Positions 1 through 5,331 of a DNA stretch of 5,331 nucleotides are shown one piece after another. The DNA is from Gammaproteobacteria bacterium. Lineage in GTDB: Bacteria > Pseudomonadota > Gammaproteobacteria > Pseudomonadales > Halieaceae. The first letter of the stretch is position 1; each line of letters starts with the position of its first letter. Below the pieces are notes generated by a model, which was not told the DNA's origin, did not search any database, and was given only the letters and a program-made list of their open reading frames with translations. The position numbers and the translations under genes were made by a program. The DNA is taken from contig JAOUDU010000238.1 of the NCBI GenBank assembly GCA_029859085.1, forward strand, positions 1-5,331, written 5' to 3'.

Positions 1-157
1 CGGCGAGGTGACCATGATCGCCTCGACCACGGTGACCGTGGATGCCGAGGGTGCCGAGACGCTCATGGGCCTGGTGGAGGCCCTGGAAGACCTCGATGAT
101 GTCCAGAATGTTTACACCAATGTGGATATTCCGGAAGAGGTGCTGGCTACTCTCTAG
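1..157 (+). CDS. yebC: YebC/PmpR family regulator, C-terminal 51 residues (5' end outside window)
   Basis: The window opens inside this gene. Base 1 is the last base of a codon, and the open frame runs from base 2 to a TAG at 155-157. The readable part begins [14 protein letters not shown] and continues [18 protein letters not shown], then [18 protein letters not shown] at the end. The pattern 'D-L-x-D-V-Q-x-V-Y-x-N' close to the C-terminus is characteristic of the YebC/TACO1 (formerly DUF28) family, whose full length is about 240-250 residues. Family members are described as DNA-binding transcriptional regulators (PmpR in Pseudomonas) and, more recently, as factors that help ribosomes through proline-rich stretches; this fragment cannot distinguish the two roles. 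The position just before ruvC is the usual one in gammaproteobacteria. A hairpin and a candidate promoter separate it from ruvC, so it is probably the last gene of the preceding transcription unit. Confidence 0.9.
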   Translation, partial: GEVTMIASTTVTVDAEGAETLMGLVEALEDLDDVQNVYTNVDIPEEVLATL

Positions 158-180
158 TTTTCCGGTGTCTCTGTTCCATT

Positions 181-222
181 CCCGCCGCAGGCGGGTGGGA
201 ACTACTCCCTGCCTGCGGCGGG
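181..222 (+). repeat. Perfect 12-bp inverted repeat (strong hairpin) after yebC
   Basis: CCCGCCGCAGGC at 181-192 is exactly complementary to GCCTGCGGCGGG at 211-222. Inside it, GGGA (197-200) can pair with TCCC (206-209) around the five-base loop ACTAC. In RNA this would be a very stable GC-rich stem-loop starting 23 bases past the yebC stop codon. No T-run follows it on either strand: downstream on + is GGAGGCTAAAGAGC. It therefore does not fit a classical intrinsic terminator. It may be a U-tract-less terminator, a 3'-end stabiliser of the yebC mRNA, or a copy of a dispersed palindromic (REP-like) element. The repeat is directly visible; its function is inference. Confidence 0.7.
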
Positions 223-269
223 GGAGGCTAAAGAGCGTGAAATTAGTCGGAACGAGGCCACATCCAATG

Positions 270-298
270 CTGATAAATACTGTAAATTTGTACATAAT
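270..298 (+). promoter_or_regulatory. Candidate sigma-70 promoter for ruvC
   Basis: CTGATA at 270-275 (4 of 6 matches to TTGACA) and CATAAT at 293-298 (5 of 6 matches to TATAAT) are separated by exactly 17 bases. They lie in the only AT-rich patch of an otherwise GC-rich window. Initiation about seven bases beyond the -10 element would give a 5' leader of roughly 24 bases before the ruvC ATG at 329, which is a sensible length. A LexA-like box overlaps the spacer and the -10 element. No start-site data exist here, so this is a prediction from sequence and position. Confidence 0.55.
280..295 (+). promoter_or_regulatory. Putative LexA (SOS) box upstream of ruvC
   Basis: CTGTAAATTTGTACAT fits the gammaproteobacterial SOS operator CTG-N10-CAG with one mismatch in the core (final G is T). 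The ten central bases are AT-rich, and the flanks TA and AA suit the extended consensus: 15 of 20 positions agree with TACTGTATATATATACAGTA. It overlaps the predicted -10 hexamer (293-298), so bound LexA would block RNA polymerase. In E. coli the ruvAB operon is a known LexA target, which makes the location biologically reasonable. The single core mismatch would be expected to weaken binding. Confidence 0.5.
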
Positions 299-328
299 AA
301 GCGCCTGGTGCACTCCGCGGATAAATGA

Positions 329-847
329 ATGACGCTCATCCTGGGGATTGACCCCGGCTCCCGTAAAACCGGCTTCGGCATAATCAATTACGTCTCCGGG
401 CGCAGCGAATATGTCACCAGCGGCGTGATCCGGCTGCCGGACGGAGAACTGCCCGAGCGACTGCGGATCATATACGCCAGTGTCACCGAGCTGGTGGAAC
501 TGCACGGGCCGCAGGAGCTGGCCATCGAGCAGGTATTCCTGGCCAAGAGCCCCGGTTCAGCCCTCAAGCTGGGCCAGGCCCGGGGCGCCGCGATAGTCGC
601 CTGCGTCACCCGCGACATGGAAGTGGCCGAGTACTCCGCCCGCCAGATCAAGCAGTCGGTGGTGGGCACCGGGGCGGCGGACAAGTCCCAGGTGCAGCAT
701 ATGGTGAAGGTATTGCTGAAGCTCGCCGCCGAGCCCCAGGAAGATGCGGCGGATGCCCTGGCGGCGGCGCTGTGCCACGCGCACACCCGGCAGAGCCTGG
801 TAAACATGGCCGGCGCCAGATCGGTGCGCCGGCGCCGACTGCGCTGA
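329..847 (+). CDS. ruvC: Holliday junction resolvase RuvC
   Basis: RuvC is the endonuclease that cuts Holliday junctions symmetrically at the end of recombinational repair, acting in the cytoplasm as a dimer with RuvAB. The 172-residue protein has the normal length (E. coli 173). Its RNase H-like fold is marked by the N-terminal [14 protein letters not shown] motif. The four acidic metal-binding residues are in place as D8, E67 (within LAIEQVFL), D139 and D142 (QEDAADALA), each one higher than the E. coli numbering that omits Met1. The conserved basic segment [20 protein letters not shown] lies at 104-123. The ATG at 329 gives the family-typical N-terminus; an ATG at 325 is out of frame. Its Shine-Dalgarno is weak (GCGGA at 317-321). 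The C-terminus ends in an Arg-rich tail (RRRRLR). ruvA follows after 13 bases, and a candidate LexA-controlled promoter lies upstream. Confidence 0.98.
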   Translation: MTLILGIDPGSRKTGFGIINYVSGRSEYVTSGVIRLPDGELPERLRIIYASVTELVELHGPQELAIEQVFLAKSPGSALKLGQARGAAIVACVTRDMEVAEYSARQIKQSVVGTGAADKSQVQHMVKVLLKLAAEPQEDAADALAAALCHAHTRQSLVNMAGARSVRRRRLR

Positions 848-860
848 CAGGACATACCCG

Positions 861-1478
861 ATGATAGGCCGAATACGAGGTACCCTGGTGCACAAGCAGC
901 CCCCCGACATCCTGGTGGAGGTCGGCGGGGTTGGCTATGAAATCCAGGTGCCGATGACGACCCTGTTCCAGTTGCCGCCCCTCGGGGACGAGGTCTCGCT
1001 GGTGACCCACTTTGTCGTGCGCGAGGACGCCCAGTTGCTCTACGGTTTTATCGACGAGCGGGACCGCCGCCTGTTTCGCCAGTTGATCAAGGTCAGCGGG
1101 GTGGGGCCGAAGCTTGCGCTCACCATCCTGTCGGGCATGGATTCCGGCAGCTTCGCCCGCTGTGTGCAGCGGGACGATATCTCTTCCCTCGTGGCCCTGC
1201 CGGGGGTGGGCAAGAAAACCGCCGAGCGCCTGCTGGTGGAAATGCGCGACCGCCTCAAGGACTGGTTCGGGCCGGCTGGCGCTGTCGGTGGCCTGGCGGC
1301 CGGCGGCGAGGCGCTGGCGCCGGTTGCCAATATGGCTGCGGATGCCGAGGGTGCGCTGGTTGCGCTGGGCTACAAGCCGCAGGAGGCGAGCCGGATGGTG
1401 GTCGCGGTAAATGACGACAGTGTGACCAGCAGCGAGGACCTGATCCGGCGGGCGCTGAAGTCCACGGTGAAAGGCTGA
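861..1478 (+). CDS. ruvA: Holliday junction branch-migration protein RuvA
   Basis: RuvA binds four-way junctions as a tetramer, holds them square-planar and loads RuvB. The 205 residues match the family length (about 200). Domain I, an OB fold, covers roughly residues 1-63 and starts with the typical MIGRIRG and [13 protein letters not shown] segments. The acidic pin that separates the strands is present as E55-D56 in [11 protein letters not shown]. Domain II has two helix-hairpin-helix motifs, [10 protein letters not shown] at 78-87 and [12 protein letters not shown] at 113-124, for backbone binding. A Gly/Ala-rich linker (about 138-158) leads to domain III (about 159-205), which contacts RuvB. 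AGGA at 849-852, eight bases before the ATG, supports this start. ruvB begins two bases after the stop, which implies translational coupling. Confidence 0.98.
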   Translation: MIGRIRGTLVHKQPPDILVEVGGVGYEIQVPMTTLFQLPPLGDEVSLVTHFVVREDAQLLYGFIDERDRRLFRQLIKVSGVGPKLALTILSGMDSGSFARCVQRDDISSLVALPGVGKKTAERLLVEMRDRLKDWFGPAGAVGGLAAGGEALAPVANMAADAEGALVALGYKPQEASRMVVAVNDDSVTSSEDLIRRALKSTVKG

Positions 1479-1480
1479 AC

Positions 1481-2545
1481 ATGATAGAAACCGATCGCCT
1501 GATTGCGCCGACCGCACAGAACCCGCGGGAGGATGTTATCGACCGCGCCATCCGTCCCCGAACCCTGGAAGAGTATGTCGGCCAGAAGGTGGTGCGCGAG
1601 CAGATGGCCATTTTCCTGCAGGCGGCGCGGGCCCGCGGCGAGCCGCTGGACCACACCCTTATTTTCGGCCCGCCGGGCCTCGGCAAGACCACCCTGGCCA
1701 GCATCATCGCCAACGAGATGGGGGTATCCCTCAAGACCACCTCGGGACCGGTACTGGAAAAGGCCGGGGACATTGCCGCCCTGATGACCAACCTCGAACC
1801 GGGGGATGTGCTGTTCATCGACGAGATCCACCGGCTCAGCCCGGTGGTCGAGGAAGTGCTGTACCCGGCGCTGGAGGATTACCAGCTGGATATCATGATC
1901 GGCGAGGGCCCCGCCGCCCGCTCGATCAAGCTGGAACTGCCCCCGTTCACCCTGGTGGGTGCCACCACCCGGGCGGGGCTGCTGACCTCGCCGCTGCGGG
2001 ACCGCTTCGGCATCGTCCAGCGCCTGGAGTTTTACGAGGTGGCGGACCTGGCCCATATCGTGGCGCGCTCCGCCGGTATCCTGGGCATCAGCCTCGACCC
2101 GGCGGGAGCCGCCGAAATCGCCCGGCGAGCGCGGGGAACACCGCGCATAGCCAACCGCCTGTTGCGGCGGGTGCGGGACTACGCCGAGGTGAAGGCGGAC
2201 GGTCATATTTCCGCCGAGATTGCCGATCGCGCCCTCGATATGCTGAGCGTGGACCAGCAGGGCTTCGATCACCTCGACCGCCGACTGCTGCTGGCCATGA
2301 TCGAGAAGTTCGATGGCGGGCCGGTGGGTGTCGACAGCCTGGCAGCCGCCATTTCCGAGGAGCGGGGCACTATAGAGGATGTGCTTGAACCCTATCTTAT
2401 CCAGCAGGGGTTCATGGTGCGTACCCCCCGGGGACGGATGGTCACCCGCAATGCCTACCTGCACTTCGGCCTGCCCCGGCCCACCGCTGCGGACCCCGCC
2501 GGCAATCTCGCACTGGACCTGGGCGAGGGCGGGGACGCCCCGTGA
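1481..2545 (+). CDS. ruvB: Holliday junction branch-migration ATPase RuvB
   Basis: RuvB is the AAA+ hexameric motor that pulls DNA arms through the RuvA-bound junction using ATP. The 354 residues agree with the family (E. coli 336), with a slightly long C-terminal tail. Visible motifs are Walker A GPPGLGKT at 63-70, Walker B LFIDEIH at 111-117, sensor 1 GATTR at 160-164, the arginine finger R173/R175 region in PLRDRFG (171-177), and sensor 2 [12 protein letters not shown] at 219-230. The C-terminal winged-helix domain ends with [18 protein letters not shown]. The N-terminal [14 protein letters not shown] segment is also family-typical. The ATG lies two bases after the ruvA stop. The final TGA overlaps the GTG of ybgC. 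The Gly/Asp-rich tail after residue 335 ([18 protein letters not shown]) looks unstructured and also carries the ybgC ribosome-binding region. Confidence 0.98.
   Translation: MIETDRLIAPTAQNPREDVIDRAIRPRTLEEYVGQKVVREQMAIFLQAARARGEPLDHTLIFGPPGLGKTTLASIIANEMGVSLKTTSGPVLEKAGDIAALMTNLEPGDVLFIDEIHRLSPVVEEVLYPALEDYQLDIMIGEGPAARSIKLELPPFTLVGATTRAGLLTSPLRDRFGIVQRLEFYEVADLAHIVARSAGILGISLDPAGAAEIARRARGTPRIANRLLRRVRDYAEVKADGHISAEIADRALDMLSVDQQGFDHLDRRLLLAMIEKFDGGPVGVDSLAAAISEERGTIEDVLEPYLIQQGFMVRTPRGRMVTRNAYLHFGLPRPTAADPAGNLALDLGEGGDAP
2530..2542 (+). promoter_or_regulatory. Small GC hairpin over the ybgC start region
   Basis: CGGGGACGCCCCG is a perfect 5-bp inverted repeat with the three-base loop ACG. 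It ends on the G of the ybgC GTG start and covers the G-rich bases that would otherwise serve as its Shine-Dalgarno. In mRNA this could hide the ybgC start until ribosomes finishing ruvB open it. The stem is visible in the sequence; the coupling role is inference. In DNA this GC-rich, short palindromes also arise by chance. Confidence 0.35.
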
Positions 2546-2955
2546 GCGCGGGGGAATTTTGTCTCGACTTGCGCGTCTACATCGAGGATACCGATGCGGG
2601 CGGCATCGTTTATTACGTCAATTACCTCAAGTTCATGGAGCGCGCCCGCACCGAACTGATGCGCAGCCTGGGTTTTGGTAAAAAGTACATTTTCAATCAC
2701 GATTTGATGTTTGTGGTTCGCGATGTGAAGGTGCAATATCTGCGCCCGGCCACCCTTGACGACGAATTGGTGGCAACAGCGGAGATCCGGGGCCTGCGTG
2801 GGGCATCGATGGTTATGCACCAGCGCGTGCGCCGCGGGGACCAGGCGCTCGCCGAGGGCGAGGTAACCATCGCCTGCGTTGACCGGGTGGGGCTGAGGCC
2901 CCGGCGGATGCCGCCGGATATGGTCGCCAGGTTGCGCCAGGTGCGGGTTCAATAA
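2542..2955 (+). CDS. ybgC: YbgC-type acyl-CoA thioesterase of the Tol-Pal cluster
   Basis: This is a cytoplasmic hot-dog-fold thioesterase (4HBT family). Family members hydrolyse acyl-CoA thioesters, and E. coli YbgC has been linked to phospholipid metabolism; the physiological substrate here is unknown. The 137-residue length matches E. coli (134). The signature is clear: [18 protein letters not shown] (residues 11-28) followed by FMERARTEL. The expected catalytic aspartate is D18, at the same number as in the E. coli protein. Downstream [19 protein letters not shown] and [11 protein letters not shown] are also typical. The start is a GTG at 2542 whose last two bases are also the first two bases of the ruvB stop (GTGA), so translation is probably coupled to ruvB. 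tolQ follows 25 bases after the TAA. No separate promoter is evident. Confidence 0.93.
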   Translation: MSAGEFCLDLRVYIEDTDAGGIVYYVNYLKFMERARTELMRSLGFGKKYIFNHDLMFVVRDVKVQYLRPATLDDELVATAEIRGLRGASMVMHQRVRRGDQALAEGEVTIACVDRVGLRPRRMPPDMVARLRQVRVQ

Positions 2956-2980
2956 CAGATATGACAAAGGGGAGCAGTTC

Positions 2981-3709
2981 TTGGAAGAGCAATTAAGCCT
3001 GATAGACCTGGTGTTGCATGCCAGTTTTACCGTTCAGCTGGTCATGGCCCTGTTATTCTTGGCCTCCATGTTGTCCTGGTACATGATCGTCCAGCGGTTT
3101 ATTTATTTTCGCAACGCGCACGACGAAATGTACCAGTTCGAGGAGCGCTTCTGGTCCGGGATAGACCTGGCCCAGCTTTACCGGGAAGGTAACGAGCAGG
3201 CCTCCGCAGGCCACGCGATTCTCGGCATGGAAAGCATCTTCCGCGCCGGCTTCAAGGAGTTTTCCCGCCTGGCCCAGCAGTCGGATATGGATTCCGAGGC
3301 CCTGGTTGAAGGTTCCCGGCGGGCCATGCGGGTGGCCATGATGCGGGAGGATGAGCGGCTCGAGCGCCACCTGGCTTTCCTCGCATCGGTGGGTTCAACC
3401 AGTCCCTATGTCGGCCTCTTCGGTACCGTATGGGGGATCATGCATTCGTTCCGCGGCCTTGCCAATGCCACCCAGGCGACACTCGCGACGGTCGCGCCGG
3501 GGATCTCCGAGGCGCTGGTAGCCACCGCCATGGGGCTGTTCGCCGCGATTCCGGCGGTGCTGGCCTACAACCGCCTGGCTTCCAGGGTCGATGTATTCGC
3601 CAACCGCTACGACACCTTCGTGGACGAGTTCTCTGGAATCCTCTCCCGCCAGGCCTATGCGCTGCGGTCGCGCGAGAAGAAAGCAGGAGCGGCAGCCGGT
3701 GGCAGGTAG
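2981..3709 (+). CDS. tolQ: Tol-Pal proton-channel protein TolQ (TTG start)
   Basis: TolQ is the polytopic inner-membrane stator subunit of the Tol-Pal motor, homologous to ExbB and MotA, and works with TolR to turn proton flow into TolA movement. Three membrane segments are visible, at about 16-38, 131-154 and 170-195. The large cytoplasmic loop contains FEERFWSGIDL and FRAGFKEFSRL, close to pseudomonad TolQ as I recall it. The core VGSTSPYVGLFGTVWGIM and LVATAMGLFAAIPAVLAYNR are diagnostic. The channel threonines, equivalent to E. coli T145 and T178, are T149 and T182. I chose the TTG at 2981 because GGGGAG (2969-2974) lies six bases upstream and no ATG or GTG start sits in frame there. The 242 residues exceed E. 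coli (230) through a basic, Gly/Ala-rich C-terminal tail (REKKAGAAAGGR). That tail also encodes the tolR ribosome-binding site, and the gene ends 11 bases inside tolR. Confidence 0.96.
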   Translation: MEEQLSLIDLVLHASFTVQLVMALLFLASMLSWYMIVQRFIYFRNAHDEMYQFEERFWSGIDLAQLYREGNEQASAGHAILGMESIFRAGFKEFSRLAQQSDMDSEALVEGSRRAMRVAMMREDERLERHLAFLASVGSTSPYVGLFGTVWGIMHSFRGLANATQATLATVAPGISEALVATAMGLFAAIPAVLAYNRLASRVDVFANRYDTFVDEFSGILSRQAYALRSREKKAGAAAGGR

Positions 3710-4133
3710 TACTCCGTCCCGGGGCAAGAAGCGCCGGCCCATGTCCGAAATCAACGTGGTGCCTTACATCGACGTGATGCTGGTGCTGCTCATCATTTTC
3801 ATGGTGACGGCGCCGATGTTGATGCAGGGGGTAAAAGTCGACCTGCCGGAGGCGAACGCCGACCCGGTGGAAAACCAGGACAGTGAGCCGCTGATCGTCT
3901 CGGTGGACAAGGCCGGGCAGTTGTTCCTGAACGTGGGCTCCCAGGAAGACCAGGTGCTGTCCCTGGCCACCATCAAGGACCGCGTGGCGGCGGTGATCCG
4001 CCGCAGCCCGCAAAAACCGGTACTGATCTGGGGTGATAGTGCGGTCCCCTATGGCGACGTGGTGACCGTGATGGTGGCCTTGCAGGAAGCGGGTGCGCCC
4101 AGTGTCGGGCTGGTGACAGAGAACCCGAAGTGA
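3699..4133 (+). CDS. tolR: Tol-Pal protein TolR (GTG start, overlaps tolQ)
   Basis: TolR is the single-pass inner-membrane partner of TolQ, homologous to ExbD and MotB. A short basic cytoplasmic N-terminus (RGKKRRP) precedes the signature EINVVPYIDVMLVLLIIFMV. The proton-carrying aspartate, equivalent to E. coli D23, is D25 at the start of the membrane helix (about 25-42). The periplasmic domain follows, ending WGDSAVPYGDVVTVMVALQEAG and VGLVTE. I place the start at GTG 3699, giving 144 residues (E. coli 142). AGGAG at 3685-3689 lies nine bases upstream, and this start gives the usual 15 or so residues before SEINVV. The frame is open further upstream (an ATG at 3591), but that would add 36 unrelated residues. 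The ATG at 3741 lacks a Shine-Dalgarno. The gene overlaps tolQ by 11 bases, and its TGA overlaps the GTG of tolA. Confidence 0.95.
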   Translation: MAGSTPSRGKKRRPMSEINVVPYIDVMLVLLIIFMVTAPMLMQGVKVDLPEANADPVENQDSEPLIVSVDKAGQLFLNVGSQEDQVLSLATIKDRVAAVIRRSPQKPVLIWGDSAVPYGDVVTVMVALQEAGAPSVGLVTENPK

Positions 4134-4933
4134 ATTCCGGCAGCACCAGTTCTATCTATGCCAAACCGGTGGTACCGCGCATCGTGGTGCGGCCGGCCCT
4201 GGCCAGTGTGCTGTTGCACGCGTTGTTACTGGTCGCGCTCACCGCCAACTGGGCGGATTCGACCAGCAAGGTCATCACGGTAAAACCGGCGCCCAAGGTC
4301 ATCAATGCCCGCCTGGTCGACGCCAGTGAATTGAAGCCCAAGCCCAAGGCGGCACCGCCCAAGCCGGCAGCCAAGCCCACACCAAAGCCCGTGCCCAAAC
4401 CGACCCCGAAACCGGCGCCGCCCAAGCCCACGGCCAAACCTGCGCCCAAGCCTACCCCGAAACCGGCGCCCAAGCCCGCAGCCAAGCCGGCGCCACCCAA
4501 GCCGGCGCCGGCCAAGGCGGAACCGGAGCAGCCCCGCATGAGCCAGGCTGAACTGGCGGCCCTGACCCGGGCCGACCTGGCCCGGGCGGTGGCTGAGGAG
4601 GAGGGTGCTACCGCGGCCGCGGCCACTTCGGCGGAAATGGCCGCCAGTTACGCCGCACTTATCCAGCAGACTGTGATAAATTACTGGAGCCGTCCGCCGA
4701 GTGCGCGCAACGGCATGGAAGCCCTGCTCTCTATCCAGCTGATCCCCACCGGCGAGGTGGTGAGTGTCACCGTGATCAAGAGCAGTGGCAACAGTGCCTT
4801 CGACCGCTCGGCGGTCAACGCGGTGCAGAAGGCGGGCAGTTTCCCTGAATTGCAAAACCTCCCTTCGCGGGAGTTTGAGCAAACATTCAGGCGCTTCAGC
4901 CTGCTGTTCAGACCAGAGGATTTGCGTTACTGA
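4130..4933 (+). CDS. tolA: Tol-Pal periplasm-spanning protein TolA (short, Lys-Pro-rich linker)
   Basis: TolA is anchored in the inner membrane, energised by TolQR, and reaches across the periplasm to TolB/Pal. The order of parts is: cytoplasmic N-terminus 1-21; membrane helix about 22-41 with S26-x3-H30, matching the Ser/His spacing in E. coli TolA; a Lys-Pro-Ala-rich linker 69-129; a predicted helix about 137-183; and the globular C-terminal domain from about 175. The C-terminal domain shows YAALIQQTVINYWSRPPSARNG, LIPTGEVVSVTVIKSSGN, FDRSAVNAVQKAGSFPEL and the closing FRPEDLR, all typical of pseudomonad-type TolA. At 267 residues it is much shorter than E. coli TolA (421), because the long Ala/Lys/Glu helical domain II is largely replaced by the Pro-rich linker. 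That makes it look TonB-like, but the C-terminus and the gene neighbours identify TolA. The GTG at 4130 overlaps the tolR stop (GTGA); its Shine-Dalgarno is weak. Confidence 0.95.
   Translation: MNSGSTSSIYAKPVVPRIVVRPALASVLLHALLLVALTANWADSTSKVITVKPAPKVINARLVDASELKPKPKAAPPKPAAKPTPKPVPKPTPKPAPPKPTAKPAPKPTPKPAPKPAAKPAPPKPAPAKAEPEQPRMSQAELAALTRADLARAVAEEEGATAAAATSAEMAASYAALIQQTVINYWSRPPSARNGMEALLSIQLIPTGEVVSVTVIKSSGNSAFDRSAVNAVQKAGSFPELQNLPSREFEQTFRRFSLLFRPEDLRY
4334..4516 (+). repeat. Imperfect Lys-Pro codon repeats encoding the TolA linker
   Basis: Here the tolA frame is almost entirely AAG/AAA, CCC/CCG and GCC/GCG codons. It encodes about 61 residues of KP, KPAP, KPTP and PPKP units (residues 69-129). 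Larger blocks recur: KPTPKPAPPKPTAKPAPK is followed by KPTPKPAPKPAAKPAPPK. At DNA level, motifs such as CCCAAGCC and CCGAAACCGGCGCC appear more than once (for example near 4408 and 4457). Synonymous codon changes break perfect identity, but the array should still be prone to length change by slippage or recombination. The protein segment is expected to be an extended, rigid polyproline-like spacer. Confidence 0.85.
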
Positions 4934-5331
4934 TGAAAACCGTTGCTGTTGCTTTGCTCAATATCGCGCTGGTACTGGTCGCGTTTGCCGCCCGGGCCGA
5001 TCTCACCATCGAGATCACCCAGGGTGCTGACAACCCCACCGCGATAGCCGTGGTTCCCCTCGCCTGGCAGGGCGCGGGTGTCGCCCCCGAAGATATGGCG
5101 CTGGTGATCGAGTCGGATATGGTGCGCAGCGGCCAGTTCGCCCCGGTCGCACGCACGGATATGCTGGGGTTCCCCAGCACCCAGGAAGAGGTCTTCTACC
5201 GCGACTGGCGTGCGCTGGAAACCGAGTACCTGTTGATCGGCAAGGCCTCCCCGGCGCCGGATAACGGCCTGCGTGTCGATTACGAGCTGTTCGATGTATT
5301 GCGCCAGACCCGTGTTTTCTCAGGCATGGAG
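4933..5331 (+). CDS. tolB: Tol-Pal periplasmic protein TolB, N-terminal 133 residues (3' end outside window)
   Basis: TolB is the soluble periplasmic component that binds Pal and is pulled by TolA. Only the first 133 of an expected 430 or so residues lie in the window. A Sec signal peptide is clear: MKTVAVALLNIALVLVAFA followed by ARA, with likely cleavage before DLTIEITQGAD (residue 23). The mature N-terminus corresponds to the TolA-binding 'TolB box'. The next segment, NPTAIAVVPLAWQG, with PEDMALVIESDMVRSGQFAPV, matches the N-terminal alpha/beta domain that precedes the beta-propeller; the propeller would lie beyond the window. The start ATG overlaps the last base of the tolA TGA (TGATG), and AGAGGA at 4915-4920 lies 12 bases upstream, which is a long spacing. 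The frame stays open to the last base. Confidence 0.96.
   Translation, partial: MKTVAVALLNIALVLVAFAARADLTIEITQGADNPTAIAVVPLAWQGAGVAPEDMALVIESDMVRSGQFAPVARTDMLGFPSTQEEVFYRDWRALETEYLLIGKASPAPDNGLRVDYELFDVLRQTRVFSGME

Noticed and set aside
42..332. Open frame of 96 codons (+) across the yebC end and the intergenic region
   Set aside because: It overlaps the genuine yebC frame, reads as Arg/Trp/Ser-rich low-quality protein, and crosses the hairpin and the promoter region.
809..833. 8-bp inverted repeat GCCGGCGC / GCGCCGGC near the 3' end of ruvC
   Set aside because: It lies inside the Arg/Ala/Gly-coding end of ruvC, where such GC palindromes are expected by composition. There is no T-run, and ruvA follows at once.
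648..1517. 289-codon open frame on the minus strand opposite ruvC and ruvA
   Set aside because: It is a shadow of two well-supported genes and is rich in His, Arg and Pro as expected from antisense reading of high-GC genes.
1370..2464. 364-codon open frame on the minus strand opposite ruvB
   Set aside because: It is a GC-rich antisense shadow of ruvB, whose AAA+ motifs are unambiguous. The His/Gln/Gly-rich product matches no family I recognise.
2933..2961. Possible promoter between ybgC and tolQ (TTGCGC with an AACAGAT-like -10)
   Set aside because: The -10 match is poor, and the spacing fits only with a weak hexamer pair. The evidence is too thin to call a tolQ promoter.
2961..2996. Possible 11-codon leader ORF (ATG at 2961) overlapping the tolQ start
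   Set aside because: It has no clear ribosome-binding site of its own, and its peptide (MTKGSSSWKSN) carries no attenuator-like codon run. The GGGGAG within it serves tolQ.
4156..4882. Gly-rich minus-strand frames opposite tolA (GLGAGFGVG- and GRRFRGRL-type repeats)
   Set aside because: They are the complement of the Lys-Pro codon repeats in tolA. The repetitive look comes from the repeat, not from a second gene.
1..5331. A novel defence, mobile or otherwise undescribed system
   Set aside because: Every sizeable coding stretch belongs to well-known core families (YebC, RuvCAB, YbgC, TolQRAB) with intact motifs and conserved order. I see no insertion sequence, att site, CRISPR or unexplained gene.

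Overview
This is an ordinary chromosomal stretch of a high-GC gammaproteobacterium. It reads left to right as yebC (3' end) – ruvC – ruvA – ruvB – ybgC – tolQ – tolR – tolA – tolB (5' part), all on the + strand. The gene order and the protein sequences point to the Pseudomonas/Cellvibrionales side of the class: ruvC sits directly before ruvAB, and the ybgC-tolQRAB cluster follows at once. TolQ has the pseudomonad-like segments FEERFWSGIDL and FRAGFKEFSRL, and TolA is short. The exact genus cannot be settled by eye; a Microbulbifer-like or other marine Cellvibrionales source is a guess.

Region 1 (1-328): the last 51 codons of yebC, then a 171-base intergenic region. This is the only sizeable non-coding stretch in the window. 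It holds a perfect 12-bp inverted repeat 23 bases after the yebC stop, then an AT-rich patch with a plausible sigma-70 promoter. A LexA-like (SOS) box overlaps its -10 element, about 30 bases before ruvC.

Region 2 (329-2545): the complete RuvC resolvase, RuvA junction-binding protein and RuvB branch-migration motor. RuvA tetramers bind a Holliday junction, RuvB hexamers pump DNA through it, and RuvC cuts it. All catalytic residues I looked for are present. Intergenic gaps are 13 and 2 bases, so the three form an operon.

Region 3 (2542-5331): ybgC overlaps the ruvB stop codon, and tolQ, tolR, tolA and tolB follow with gaps or overlaps of -11 to +25 bases. TolQ-TolR form the proton-driven inner-membrane motor, TolA crosses the periplasm, and TolB is the periplasmic partner that links to Pal, which presumably lies beyond the right edge. 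YbgC is a cytoplasmic acyl-CoA thioesterase habitually encoded with this cluster. The Tol-Pal system drives outer-membrane constriction at division and envelope integrity.

No terminator or obvious promoter separates ruvB from ybgC, so SOS-linked recombination genes and division-envelope genes may share a transcript. I found no mobile element, CRISPR array, RNA gene or unknown system. The points worth a second look are the candidate SOS promoter ahead of ruvC, the hairpin after yebC, the run of non-ATG overlapping starts, and the compact Lys-Pro-rich TolA.
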